Below the pieces are notes generated by a model. That model ran no database searches. It had not been told where the DNA came from and worked only from the letters and a program-made list of their open reading frames with translations. Made by a program: the position numbers and the translations under genes. From Castellaniella denitrificans (GTDB lineage: Bacteria > Pseudomonadota > Gammaproteobacteria > Burkholderiales > Burkholderiaceae_B): a DNA stretch of 64,000 nucleotides. The DNA lies in contig NZ_JBHSEZ010000028.1 in assembly GCF_042653765.1 (NCBI RefSeq), positions 124,001 through 188,000 of the forward strand. Reading direction: 5' to 3'. How positions within the stretch are numbered: the stretch's first letter is position 1; each line of letters starts with the position of its first letter. Shown here piece after piece: positions 8,223 through 21,292 of this stretch.

Positions 8223-8819
8223 TCATCTTCCGTGTTGGGCGGTCGTCTCCAGCAGCCGTTTCAGGGTGCGGGGGCTGACCCCGTAGTGGGCCGCGACCTG
8301 CACGGGCGGATGGCCCGCCTCGATCATGGTCCGGGCTTCACGGCATTGCGGCGGACTCAGCGAGGGGGGCCGCCCCAGGCGGGTTCCCCGGGCCCGGGCG
8401 GCCGCCATGCCGGCGCGGGTGCGCTCGCCGATCAGCGCGCGCTCGAACTCGGCCAGGGCGGCCATCATATGGAACACCAGCTTGCCGCTGGGCGAGTCGA
8501 TATCGATCTGCTCGCACAGGGAGCTGAAACGCACGCCGCGCCGGCCAAGCTGTTCGAGGAGGGAGATCAGTCCGCCGAGCGAGCGGCCCAGCCGGTCCAG
8601 CCGCCAGACGATCAGCTTGTCGCCCTGGCGCAGGGATTGCAGCAGGCGCCCCAGGCCCTCGCGCCGCATCGTGGCGCCGGAGACGCCGTGGTCCTCGTAG
8701 ATCGTCCCGCAGCCGGCCTGGCGCAATGCCTGCAACTGGAGGCCCAGGTGCTGCTCGTCGGTCGAGACACGGGCATAGCCCACGAGCCTCCCTTCGGGGG
8801 CGGGTACGGAAGTTTTCAT
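8223..8819 (-). CDS. Serine recombinase, resolvase/DNA invertase family
   Basis: Site-specific recombinase of 198 residues, the size of Hin/Gin invertases and Tn3-type resolvases. The catalytic N-terminus GYARVSTDEQHLGLQLQAL carries the nucleophile Ser19. The Arg motif LIVWRLDRLGRS and helix E (FHMMAALAEFERALIGERT) are intact, and the C-terminal Hin-type helix-turn-helix (VAAHYGVSPRTLKRLLE) completes it. No transposase or phage gene accompanies it, so it is an orphan. It may act on sites in the AT-rich DNA just upstream of its own start (8820-9295), where palindromes and inverted motifs are found. Resolvase versus invertase cannot be settled from this sequence. Confidence 0.9.
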   Translation of the reverse strand: MKTSVPAPEGRLVGYARVSTDEQHLGLQLQALRQAGCGTIYEDHGVSGATMRREGLGRLLQSLRQGDKLIVWRLDRLGRSLGGLISLLEQLGRRGVRFSSLCEQIDIDSPSGKLVFHMMAALAEFERALIGERTRAGMAAARARGTRLGRPPSLSPPQCREARTMIEAGHPPVQVAAHYGVSPRTLKRLLETTAQHGR

Positions 8820-8936
8820 GCCGACGGCCTATCGCCTGGCGGGACTGGGCGTCCCGGCGTGACCGCGCGGGGACTTGATCAGGAGTTTCCTTGCCAGCCT
8901 TGCATCCACGGATAGGAAATTGAATGTTTCTAATTA

Positions 8937-8952
8937 AATTATTTAAATAATT
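8937..8952. repeat. 16-bp perfect palindrome upstream of recombinase
   Basis: AATTATTTAAATAATT is perfectly self-complementary and lies 118 bp upstream of the recombinase start. It could be a recombinase or regulator binding site or part of the recombinase promoter; its low complexity weakens the case. Confidence 0.5.
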
Positions 8953-9015
8953 GTTTATTTATATTTATAGCATTTGCCCGGGGAAAGGACAACGGATATT
9001 GGACGATGCGGTTTG

Positions 9016-9222
9016 ACAATAAAGGTTCCATTGTGTCCGGATGGTTTCGGCCATATCCTGAATGAATATCCCATCATCATGAAAATAAACGAAAATCCGA
9101 ATAACATATTGAGTTTCCAGGGGTTTTTATCGATTATCAGACACGCCCCGGAGCGTCAATATTCAGCTGGCTCGTCAATGTAATCTATTATTTCAGAGAA
9201 TACAAAAAAGGAACCTTTTTGA
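9016..9222. repeat. Inverted pair of recombinase-site-like motifs bounding about 190 bp
   Basis: Site A (9016-9034) reads ACAATAAAGGTTCCATTGT, with 5-bp dyad ends around GGTTCC. Site B (9204-9222) has AAAAAGG-AA-CCTTTTT, a 7-bp dyad around a two-base AA core. On the opposite strand site B contains the same AAAGGTTCC core as site A, so the two sites face each other. Inverted sites with identical two-base cores are what a Hin/Gin-type invertase needs. The match is short and could be chance. Confidence 0.35.
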
Positions 9223-9295
9223 CGCTCGGGAAAAGGGTGTTCCAGCGCCTGGGCAGACCCGCCCCTCCGGCCCGAAGGATGCCGGCCCGAGGGTC

Positions 9296-10288
9296 GTGAT
9301 CCGGGTCGTGCACCTGCTCGAGATCGCCGCCTTGCAGCGGGCGGGCGGCCATGCGGGCCTCCTGCGCCGGCTGGGCGAGCGTCTGGCCCACGGCGGCATG
9401 CCCGGCGAGGCGATGAGCCTGAATGGGCAATCGCTCGAACTCGATCTGGCGCGGGTCTGGCCCTTCGGCGCCTTCACCCCGAGACGGGTGGATCAATTCT
9501 GGCGCGGCCTGCGCGCCGATCTGGGCCGCGATCCCGTCGAATACGGCGCTTTGCGGTTCTATCCCGCGCTTCGCATGGACCTGTGGGGGCTGGGACCCGG
9601 GCTGGATATCCGGGACGAGGCGCTGCCGGCCGCGGACACGTATGCCGGACTGGCGCACCAGCGGCTGGGGGCCGACCTGCGGCTGGCCGCGCAGTGGCTG
9701 GACGACTTGCGCGGCGGGAATCTGGCGCTGGCCTTCCGGCCCGCGTGCCGCGTGGTGCCGGAGGGCGCCGGCTGCCCGGATGGGCAAGCGGCGGTGCGCC
9801 GCCGGGGATATTGCCTGAGCTATTTCCTGGCCTCGCCCCGGCGCCTGGCCGATCCGGATGCCCCAGCCGCCGAGGCCGCCCAGGCGCTGGAGCGGCTCGG
9901 CCTGGCCCGGCGCCTGGACTGGAGCATGCTCTGGACGCTGGTCAGCCTCCTGGAAACCGATCCGGTCCGCCGGGTGGGTTGCGGGATCTCGGCCGCGACC
10001 TTCCATCCCGACGCCTATTGGCGGGAACTGCTGAATTACCTGGACGCCCGCCCGTCGCTGGCGCCGCGCCTGGCCATCGAACTGCCCGCGTCCCGCGCGC
10101 CCCCGCATGCCGGACAGGCCGCCGCCCTGGCGCTCGCGCTCGAGGCCCGGGGCGCGCATGTCCTGGTGCGCGGGGCGCAGGGCGCCGGGGGGCTCGACCT
10201 GGGGCCGGCCGAACTGCGTCCGGCCTGGTACGGGCCGGCGGCGCCTTGCCTCATATCCGACCGGGCGTCCGAATACGGCGGCACCTGA
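9296..10288 (+). CDS. Degenerate EAL-domain-like protein
   Basis: 330 residues. The second half resembles the fold of EAL cyclic-di-GMP phosphodiesterases: AQWLDDLRGGNLALAFRPAC matches the first EAL strand, RLDWSMLWTLVSLLE the helix after it, then GCGISAATFHPDAYW and LAPRLAIELPASR where active enzymes have NLS and ITE motifs. The catalytic E-A/x-L signature is not recognisable, so enzyme activity is doubtful and a regulatory role like other degenerate EAL proteins is possible. The start is unclear: GTG 9296 follows GAGGG, but the frame is open back to 9113 without any ATG, GTG or TTG, so the gene may be 5' truncated. It lies next to the recombinase and its candidate sites. Confidence 0.5.
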   Translation: MIRVVHLLEIAALQRAGGHAGLLRRLGERLAHGGMPGEAMSLNGQSLELDLARVWPFGAFTPRRVDQFWRGLRADLGRDPVEYGALRFYPALRMDLWGLGPGLDIRDEALPAADTYAGLAHQRLGADLRLAAQWLDDLRGGNLALAFRPACRVVPEGAGCPDGQAAVRRRGYCLSYFLASPRRLADPDAPAAEAAQALERLGLARRLDWSMLWTLVSLLETDPVRRVGCGISAATFHPDAYWRELLNYLDARPSLAPRLAIELPASRAPPHAGQAAALALALEARGAHVLVRGAQGAGGLDLGPAELRPAWYGPAAPCLISDRASEYGGT

Positions 10289-10311
10289 GTCGCAGGCGGC
10301 CATGCCTGAAT

Positions 10312-10341
10312 GACCGGCGGCCGTTTCCGACCCCGCCGGTC
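10312..10341. terminator. Convergent hairpin between EAL-like gene and valS
   Basis: A 9-bp perfect inverted repeat GACCGGCGG (10312-10320) / CCGCCGGTC (10333-10341) lies between two convergent genes; no strong T tract. Confidence 0.45.
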
Positions 10342-10349
10342 TGCCGCCC

Positions 10350-13190
<2,841 letters not shown>

Positions 13191-13256
13191 GGGTTCTTCT
13201 AGGGGGCTGACGGCGAAAAAACGATCATTTTAGGCGCATGGGAAGAAAACCGCCCA

Positions 13257-13265
13257 TGGTAAAAT
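13257..13265 (+). promoter_or_regulatory. Extended -10 promoter element for ndk
   Basis: TGGTAAAAT is an extended -10 (TGn plus TAAAAT) in the valS-ndk intergenic region, 112 bp upstream of the ndk start. No good -35 hexamer lies at 17 bp, as is usual for extended -10 promoters. Confidence 0.45.
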
Positions 13266-13377
13266 GCGCGGTTGACCATAAGCCCTGTTCACCTGTCCGG
13301 TTTTCCGGGCGGCTGCGGCGGTGTCATTCTACATTTTCACCGGAAACCCCTGTTTCCATTCCCTACCGGAAATTTTC

Positions 13378-13803
13378 ATGGCCATTGAACGCACCCTTTC
13401 CATCATCAAGCCCGACGCCGTCGCCAAGAACGCCATCGGCGAGATCGTCGCCCGTTTCGAAAAGGCCGGCCTGACCGTCGTGGCCGCCCAGCTGCGCCAG
13501 CTCTCGCGCGGCGAAGCCGAGCGCTTCTACGCCGTGCACAAGGAACGCCCCTTCTTCAAGGACCTGGTCGACTTCATGGTGTCGGGCCCGGTGTTCGTCC
13601 AGGTGCTGGAAGGCGAATCCGCCATCTCCAAGAACCGCGACCTGATGGGCGCGACCGATCCCAAGAAGGCCGCGCCGGGCACGATCCGCGCCGACTTCGC
13701 CGACAGCATCGACGCCAACGCGGTGCACGGCTCCGACGCGCCGGAAACGGCGGCGGTCGAGATCGCCTTCTTCTTCCCCGAAAGCAACATCCACAGCCGC
13801 TGA
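13378..13803 (+). CDS. ndk: Nucleoside diphosphate kinase
   Basis: Transfers the gamma phosphate between nucleoside tri- and diphosphates, keeping NTP/dNTP pools balanced. 141 residues, the standard length. The N-terminus MAIERTLSIIKPDAV, the active-site segment DANAVHGSDAPETA with the phosphate-accepting histidine (H118), and the end EIAFFFPESNIHSR are diagnostic. The ATG at 13378 matches the family start; in-frame codons upstream read as noise. It heads the plus-strand block that continues into rlmN. Confidence 0.98.
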   Translation: MAIERTLSIIKPDAVAKNAIGEIVARFEKAGLTVVAAQLRQLSRGEAERFYAVHKERPFFKDLVDFMVSGPVFVQVLEGESAISKNRDLMGATDPKKAAPGTIRADFADSIDANAVHGSDAPETAAVEIAFFFPESNIHSR

Positions 13804-13815
13804 TCGCGGCGCGGT

Positions 13816-13832
13816 CCCCGGCGTCGCCGGGG
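13816..13832 (+). terminator. GC-rich hairpin between ndk and rlmN
   Basis: CCCCGGC-GTC-GCCGGGG forms a 7-bp stem with a 3-nt loop just after the ndk stop. It lacks a T tract, so it may be an attenuating or RNA-stabilising hairpin rather than a full terminator. Confidence 0.3.
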
Positions 13833-13860
13833 GCCGGCCCACTTTGCCGAAGCCTTCCCC

Positions 13861-15008
<1,148 letters not shown>

Positions 15009-15012
<4 letters not shown>

Positions 15013-15508
15013 GCGAAACCTCCCTCGAAGGGCTGCGGCGCCAGGATGCGGCCCAAGGCCAGGAGGCGCTGTCGCTGGGCGATGCGCTGAAGGCCATGCG
15101 CGAGACGCGCGGCCTGTCGCTGTCCGAAGTCTCCGCGCGCATCAAGTATTCCTCCGTGCAATTGGGCTACCTGGAAGCCTGCGACTGGTCGCGGCTGCCC
15201 GAAGGCGTGCCCTTGCGCGGGCTGGTGCGCAACTACGCGCGCTTCCTCGAAACCGACGTGGACGCCGCCCTGAAACTCCTCGACGACGCCGTCGGCCCGA
15301 CCCGGCCCCGGCCCGCCGTCACGGCCCTGGGCGCGCGGCGCGCCCTGCAGCAGGCCGACATGACGCCCAAGGGCGAGCCGGCCCACCGCACCTGGGCCTG
15401 GCTGCTGCTGATCCTGGTGCTGTTCTGCGTGGTCGGCGTGTACGCGGTCAACCGCGGCTGGGTGCCCGAGGAATGGCTGGTGTTCGATTGGCTGAAGGCT
15501 TTGCGTCA

Positions 15509-15512
<4 letters not shown>
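15009..15512 (+). CDS. RodZ-like helix-turn-helix membrane protein (short form)
   Basis: 167 residues with an N-terminal cro/RodZ-type HTH (GDALKAMRETRGLSLSEVSA; LEACDWSRLPEGVPLRGLVR), then a linker and one membrane helix near residues 127-147 (WAWLLLILVLFCVVGVYAVN). Classical RodZ is roughly 330 residues and carries a periplasmic beta domain; here only about 20 residues follow the helix. It keeps the syntenic position between rlmN and ispG that RodZ family members hold in many proteobacteria, so it is probably a reduced RodZ linked to MreB and cell shape, though this is inference. Overlaps both neighbours by 4 bp. Confidence 0.75.
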
Positions 15513-16819
<1,307 letters not shown>

Positions 16820-16823
16820 ATCC

Positions 16824-18107
16824 ATGTCCGAATTCAAGAAAGTCGCCGGCCTGACCGGCATGAAGGATGCCTTGCCGCCGGAAACGGCGCGCTGGGAACG
16901 GCTCGAGGCCATCGTGCGCGACTGGCTGGCCGGCTACGGCTACCAGAACCTGCGCACGCCGGTGCTGGAGCACACCCGCCTGTTCGCGCGCGGCATCGGC
17001 GAGGTCACCGACATCGTCGAAAAGGAAATGTATTCCTTCGTCGACCCCCTGAACGACGAACGCCTGACGATGCGGCCCGAATTCACCGCCGGCATCGTGC
17101 GCTCAGTGATCGAGCACAATTTCCTCTACGACCGGCCGCGCCGCGTCTATGCGATGGGGCCGGTGTTCCGGCACGAACGCCCGCAGCGCGGCCGCTACCG
17201 CCAGTTCCACCAGATCGACGTCGAGGCCCTGGGCTTTCCCGGGCCGGACGTGGACGCGGAACTGATCCTGATGCTGGCGCGCCTGTGGCGTCTGCTGGGC
17301 CTGAAGGACATCCGCCTGGAACTCAATTCCCTGGGCCAGGCGCAAGAGCGCGCCGCCCACCGCGCGGCCCTGGTCGCGCACCTGGAAAAGCACGTCGACG
17401 TGCTCGACGAGGAAGCCCGCCGCCGCATGCACAGCAATCCGCTGCGCGTGCTGGACACCAAGAACCCCGCCATGCAGGAGATGGCCAACGCCGCGCCGCG
17501 CCTGTTCGACTTCCTGGGCGCCGAGTCCCTGGCGCACTACCGGGGCCTGTGCGACCGGCTGGACGACGCCGGGATCGCCTACACGCTGAATCCGCGCCTG
17601 GTGCGCGGGCTGGACTACTACAACCTGACGGTCTTCGAATGGGTCACGGACCGCCTGGGCGCCCAGGGCACGGTCTGCGGCGGCGGCCGCTACGACGGCC
17701 TGATCGAACTGCTGGGCGGCAAGCCCGCGCCGGCGGTGGGTTTCGCCATCGGCATGGAACGCCTGCTCGACCTCTGGCAGCAGGACGCGCCCGACCGGGA
17801 CCCGGCCGAATGCCAGGTCTACCTGGTCCACCAGGGCGACGCCGCCCAGCGGCGCGCGGCGCGATTGGCCGAGTCCCTGCGCGACGCCGGGCTCAGGGCA
17901 CTTGTCCACGCTGGTTCGACTGGGTTTAAATCACAGTTTCGCCGGGCCGACGCCAGCGGCGCCGTGGCCGCCGTCGTCATCGGCGAGGACGAGCTGGCCT
18001 CGGGTCTGGCGACCGTGAAATGGCTGCGCGCCGGCGCCGCCGGGGACGGACAGCAGGAATCGGTCGCCTTCGACCGGCTGGCCGCGCAACTCCAACAAAG
18101 GATCTGA
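16824..18107 (+). CDS. hisS: Histidyl-tRNA synthetase
   Basis: Class II aminoacyl-tRNA synthetase charging tRNA-His, 427 residues. Motif 1 and 2 regions (TMRPEFTAGIVRSVIEHN; FRHERPQRGRYRQFHQID) and the histidine-specific segments LVRGLDYYNLTVFEW and CGGGRYDGLIELLGG are clear, and the C-terminal anticodon-binding domain follows. The ATG at 16824 gives MSEFKKVAGLTGMKDALPP, the normal start. Its paralogue hisZ lies 8 kb downstream. Confidence 0.98.
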   Translation: MSEFKKVAGLTGMKDALPPETARWERLEAIVRDWLAGYGYQNLRTPVLEHTRLFARGIGEVTDIVEKEMYSFVDPLNDERLTMRPEFTAGIVRSVIEHNFLYDRPRRVYAMGPVFRHERPQRGRYRQFHQIDVEALGFPGPDVDAELILMLARLWRLLGLKDIRLELNSLGQAQERAAHRAALVAHLEKHVDVLDEEARRRMHSNPLRVLDTKNPAMQEMANAAPRLFDFLGAESLAHYRGLCDRLDDAGIAYTLNPRLVRGLDYYNLTVFEWVTDRLGAQGTVCGGGRYDGLIELLGGKPAPAVGFAIGMERLLDLWQQDAPDRDPAECQVYLVHQGDAAQRRAARLAESLRDAGLRALVHAGSTGFKSQFRRADASGAVAAVVIGEDELASGLATVKWLRAGAAGDGQQESVAFDRLAAQLQQRI

Positions 18108-18115
18108 ACACAGGC

Positions 18116-18754
18116 ATGGCATACGATCTCGAAGAACAGGAAAAACTCGACGCGCTGAAGGCCTGGTGGGAACGCTACGGCACGCTCTCCATGGCCCTGG
18201 TCTTCGCCGTGCTGGCCGTGTTCGCCGGCTGGCGCGGCTGGCAATGGTACCAGTCGCACCAGGCCAATCAGGCCATGGGCTACTACGAAGCCCTCGAAGC
18301 CGCCGCGGCCCAGCCGGGCGACGACGCCGTGACCCGCATCAAGGCCGCCAGCGCCGCCCTGCGCGAGGATTACGCCGCTTCCGGCTACGCCGCGCGCGGC
18401 GTGCTGGTGGCGGCCTGGGCGCTGCAGGAACGCAAGGACCTGGACGGCGCCCGCGAACAGCTCGAATGGCTGGCGCGCGACGAATCCGCGCCCGCGCTGC
18501 GCGCCGTGGCCCGCCTGCGCCTGGCCGGCGTGCTGCTGGCCCAGAAGCAGTACGAACCCGCCCTGGCCCAGCTCCAGGGCACGCCGCCCGCCGGCTTCGC
18601 CGGCCTGTACGCCGACCGGCGCGGCGACGTCCTGGCCGCCCAGGGGCAGCGCGAGCAGGCCGTCCAGGCCTGGAAAGAAGCCTTGAAGTCCCTGGGCGCG
18701 GATCCCGCCGCCCAGATCGTCCAACTGAAAATCGATGCCCTGAACGGAGCCTGA
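18116..18754 (+). CDS. yfgM: YfgM-like SecYEG-ancillary membrane protein (TPR)
   Basis: 212 residues: a short cytoplasmic start (MAYDLEEQEKLDALKAWWER), one membrane helix (about 26-43, ALVFAVLAVFAGWRGW), and a periplasmic Ala-rich tetratricopeptide-type part (AARGVLVAAWALQERKDLDG; YADRRGDVLAAQGQREQAV). YfgM proteins associate with the Sec translocon and periplasmic chaperones. The hisS-yfgM-bamB-der order is conserved in beta- and gammaproteobacteria, which supports the call. Five bases separate it from bamB. Confidence 0.9.
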   Translation: MAYDLEEQEKLDALKAWWERYGTLSMALVFAVLAVFAGWRGWQWYQSHQANQAMGYYEALEAAAAQPGDDAVTRIKAASAALREDYAASGYAARGVLVAAWALQERKDLDGAREQLEWLARDESAPALRAVARLRLAGVLLAQKQYEPALAQLQGTPPAGFAGLYADRRGDVLAAQGQREQAVQAWKEALKSLGADPAAQIVQLKIDALNGA

Positions 18755-18759
18755 CCCTC

Positions 18760-19911
18760 ATGCGATCCTCCTCCCGCCTGTTTCGCGCGGCGCTTGTCGG
18801 CCTGGTCGCCGCCGGGCTGTCCGGCTGCGGCCTGTTTTCCCAAACCGACTCCCGCTTCGACCCCGCGCCCCTGACCGACTACGCGCCCTCGCTGGCGGTG
18901 TCGGCGCGCTGGTCGGCCTCGATCGGCAGCGGCGGCGGCTACGGCTTCTCCCCCGAACTGGTGGGCGACACCCTGTACGCCGCGACCCCCTCGGGGGCCG
19001 TGGCGGCGCTGGACGCCTCCTCCGGCGCGCTGCGCTGGCGCGTCGACGCCGGGCCGCTGTCGGCCGGGGCCGGCAGCGACGGGCGCGTGGTCGCCGTGGC
19101 CACCCAGTCCGGCGTGGTCGTGGCCTACGACGCCCAGGGCAAGGAACTCTGGCGCAGCCAGGCCGCCAGCGCCGTCAACGTGCCGCCCGCGGTGGGCAAC
19201 GGCATCGTCGCGGTGCGCACCACGGATTACCGCATCCAGGCCTTCGACGCGGCCACCGGCAAGCTGCGCTGGAACGTGCAGCGTCCCGGTCCCGCCCTGG
19301 CGCTGCGCACCAGCATCCGCATGCTGTCGGTGCCCAACCTGCTGATCGCCGGCATGCCCAACGGCCGCCTGATGGTGATCGACGCGGCCTCCGGCGCCGT
19401 GCGCTGGGAAGGTTCGGTCTCCACCTCGCGCGGGGCTTCCGACCTGGAACGCATCACCGACGTGGTCGGCGCGCCCGTCGTCGCCGGCCCCCTGCTGTGC
19501 GGCGTCAGCTACCAGGGCCGCACGACCTGCTTCGACGTGTCCCAGGGCGGGCGCGCCGTCTGGTCCCAGGAAGTCTCTTCCGCGACCGGCATGAACACCG
19601 ACGGCCAGCGCCTCTATCTGGCGGACTCGCGCGACACGGTCCGCGCCCTGGACCTGAAGGACGGCCACGAACTCTGGAAGCAGGCGGCGCTGCTCAACCG
19701 CCGCCTGAGCGCCCCCGCGCCGGCGGGCGCCGCCGTGGCCGTGGGCGACTACGAAGGCTACGTGCACTTCCTGTCGCGTGCCGACGGCGCCCTGATGGCC
19801 CGCCTGCAGGTGGGCGGCGGACCGGTCGTCTCGGCCCTGGTCTCCACCCCGCGCGGGGTGGTGGTCCAGACGGGCGACGGCAAGCTGATCCTGGTGGGTG
19901 TCGGTGGCTGA
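18760..19911 (+). CDS. bamB: Outer membrane assembly lipoprotein BamB
   Basis: Beta-propeller lipoprotein of the BAM complex that inserts outer membrane proteins. 383 residues. Signal peptide with lipobox LVAAGLSGCG, the acylated residue being Cys23. PQQ-like blades repeat as ALDASSGALRWRVDAG, AYDAQGKELWRSQ, AFDAATGKLRWNVQ and ALDLKDGHELWKQ. The start at 18760 sits directly at the signal peptide. Its last 14 bases overlap the start of der. Confidence 0.96.
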   Translation: MRSSSRLFRAALVGLVAAGLSGCGLFSQTDSRFDPAPLTDYAPSLAVSARWSASIGSGGGYGFSPELVGDTLYAATPSGAVAALDASSGALRWRVDAGPLSAGAGSDGRVVAVATQSGVVVAYDAQGKELWRSQAASAVNVPPAVGNGIVAVRTTDYRIQAFDAATGKLRWNVQRPGPALALRTSIRMLSVPNLLIAGMPNGRLMVIDAASGAVRWEGSVSTSRGASDLERITDVVGAPVVAGPLLCGVSYQGRTTCFDVSQGGRAVWSQEVSSATGMNTDGQRLYLADSRDTVRALDLKDGHELWKQAALLNRRLSAPAPAGAAVAVGDYEGYVHFLSRADGALMARLQVGGGPVVSALVSTPRGVVVQTGDGKLILVGVGG

Positions 19912-21292
19912 TACGCGCTTCAAGCCGGTCGTGGCCCTGGTCGGGCGCACGAACGTCGGCAAATCGACCCTGTTCAACCGCCTGACGCGTTCGCGCGCGG
20001 CGCTGGTCGCGAACATCTCCGGGCTGACCCGCGATCGCCACTACGGCGAGGGGCGGGTGGGCGACCATCCCTACATCGTGGTCGACACCGGGGGCTTCGA
20101 GCCTGTCGCCACGCGCGGCATCCTGGTCGAGATGGCGCGCCAGACGGCCCAGGCCATCGCCGAGTCCGACGTGGTGATCTTCCTGGTGGACGGGCGCGAA
20201 GGCATCAACGCCCACGACCACGAAATCGCCCGCCTGCTGCGCAAGTCCGGCCAGCGCGTGCTGCTGGCCGTGAACAAGGCCGAGGGCATGCGCCATCACG
20301 CCGACCTGGCCCAGTTCCACGAACTGGGGCTGGGCGAGCCGCACCCGATTTCGGCGGCGCACGGCGACGGCGTGTCGGCCCTGGCCGACGAGGCGCTCGC
20401 CCCGCTGCTGGCCGAACAGGCCGCGCAGGCCGCCGAGGGCGCCGAGGACACGGACGCGACGGGCGAGGGCGGGGAACCCGACCATCGCATCAAGCTCGCC
20501 ATCGCCGGGCGGCCGAACGTCGGCAAGTCCACGCTCATCAACACCCTGGTGGGCGAGGACCGCGTCATCGCCTACGACCTGCCGGGCACCACGCGCGACG
20601 CCATCGAGATCGAATTCGAACGCGGCGAACGCCGCTACACGCTGATCGACACCGCCGGCCTGCGCCGCCGGGGCAAGGTCTTCGAGACCGTGGAAAAATT
20701 CTCGGTCATCAAGACGCTGCAGGCCATCGAGGCCGCCAACGTCGTGCTGCTGCTGATCGACGCGCGCGAAGGCATTTCCGACCAGGACGCGCACATCGCC
20801 GGCTTCATCACCGAAGCCGGCCGCGCCCTGGTGGTGGGCCTGAACAAATGGGACGCGGTGAACCACGAGCAGCGCGAATGGGTGCAGCGCGAATACGACC
20901 GCAAGCTGCGCTTCCTGTCCTTCGCCCGCGTGCTGCACCTGTCGGCCCTGAAAGGGCAGGGGGTCGGCCCCGTGCTCAAGGCCGTCGAAGCCGCGCACGC
21001 CGCCGCCTTCGCCAAGCTGTCCACGCCGAAGCTCACCCGCGTCCTGCAGGCGGCCGTGGAACAGCAGCCGCCGCCGCGCAAGGGTATCTTCCGGCCTAAG
21101 ATGCGCTACGCCCACCAGGGCGGGCAGAATCCGCCGCGCATCATCATCCACGGCAACGCCCTGGACGCGGTGCCGGATTCCTACCGCCGCTACCTCGAAG
21201 GCCAGTTCCGCGACGCCTTCAAGCTGGCCGGCACGCCGCTGTCGGTCGAATTCAAATCCTCGCACAATCCCTATCTGAAGGACGAGTCGTGA
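19898..21292 (+). CDS. der: Ribosome-assembly GTPase Der (EngA)
   Basis: Tandem-GTPase needed for 50S subunit maturation, 464 residues. The first G domain has GRTNVGKSTLFNRLTRS and VDTGGFEPV; the second has AGRPNVGKSTLINTLVG, DLPGTTRDAIEIEF and GLNKWDAV, then the C-terminal KH-like domain with IIIHGNALDAVPDSYRRYLE. The first P-loop carries Thr where GRPNVGKS is usual, and its switch reads NISGLTRDR instead of the usual D-x-PG; the essential Lys and Ser are kept. The start is GTG, either 19898 or 19904, both inside the end of bamB. Overlaps hisC by 4 bp. Confidence 0.96.
   Translation: MSVADTRFKPVVALVGRTNVGKSTLFNRLTRSRAALVANISGLTRDRHYGEGRVGDHPYIVVDTGGFEPVATRGILVEMARQTAQAIAESDVVIFLVDGREGINAHDHEIARLLRKSGQRVLLAVNKAEGMRHHADLAQFHELGLGEPHPISAAHGDGVSALADEALAPLLAEQAAQAAEGAEDTDATGEGGEPDHRIKLAIAGRPNVGKSTLINTLVGEDRVIAYDLPGTTRDAIEIEFERGERRYTLIDTAGLRRRGKVFETVEKFSVIKTLQAIEAANVVLLLIDAREGISDQDAHIAGFITEAGRALVVGLNKWDAVNHEQREWVQREYDRKLRFLSFARVLHLSALKGQGVGPVLKAVEAAHAAAFAKLSTPKLTRVLQAAVEQQPPPRKGIFRPKMRYAHQGGQNPPRIIIHGNALDAVPDSYRRYLEGQFRDAFKLAGTPLSVEFKSSHNPYLKDES

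Larger units (their letters stand above)
8820..9295. other. AT-rich non-coding region between recombinase and EAL-like gene
   Basis: About 475 bp without a convincing gene. From about 8915 to 9220 the DNA is markedly AT-rich against GC-rich flanks, suggesting acquired or regulatory DNA. It holds the 16-bp palindrome at 8937-8952, TTATCAGACA at 9134-9143 (recalled to resemble Tn3/gamma-delta resolvase half-sites) and the inverted motif pair 9016-9034/9204-9222. A 69-codon TTG-started frame at 8974-9183 has no family resemblance and is not called. Confidence 0.6.

Noticed and set aside
8974..9183. 69-codon TTG-started frame in the AT-rich region
   Set aside because: No ribosome site, no family resemblance, and it crosses the candidate recombination segment.
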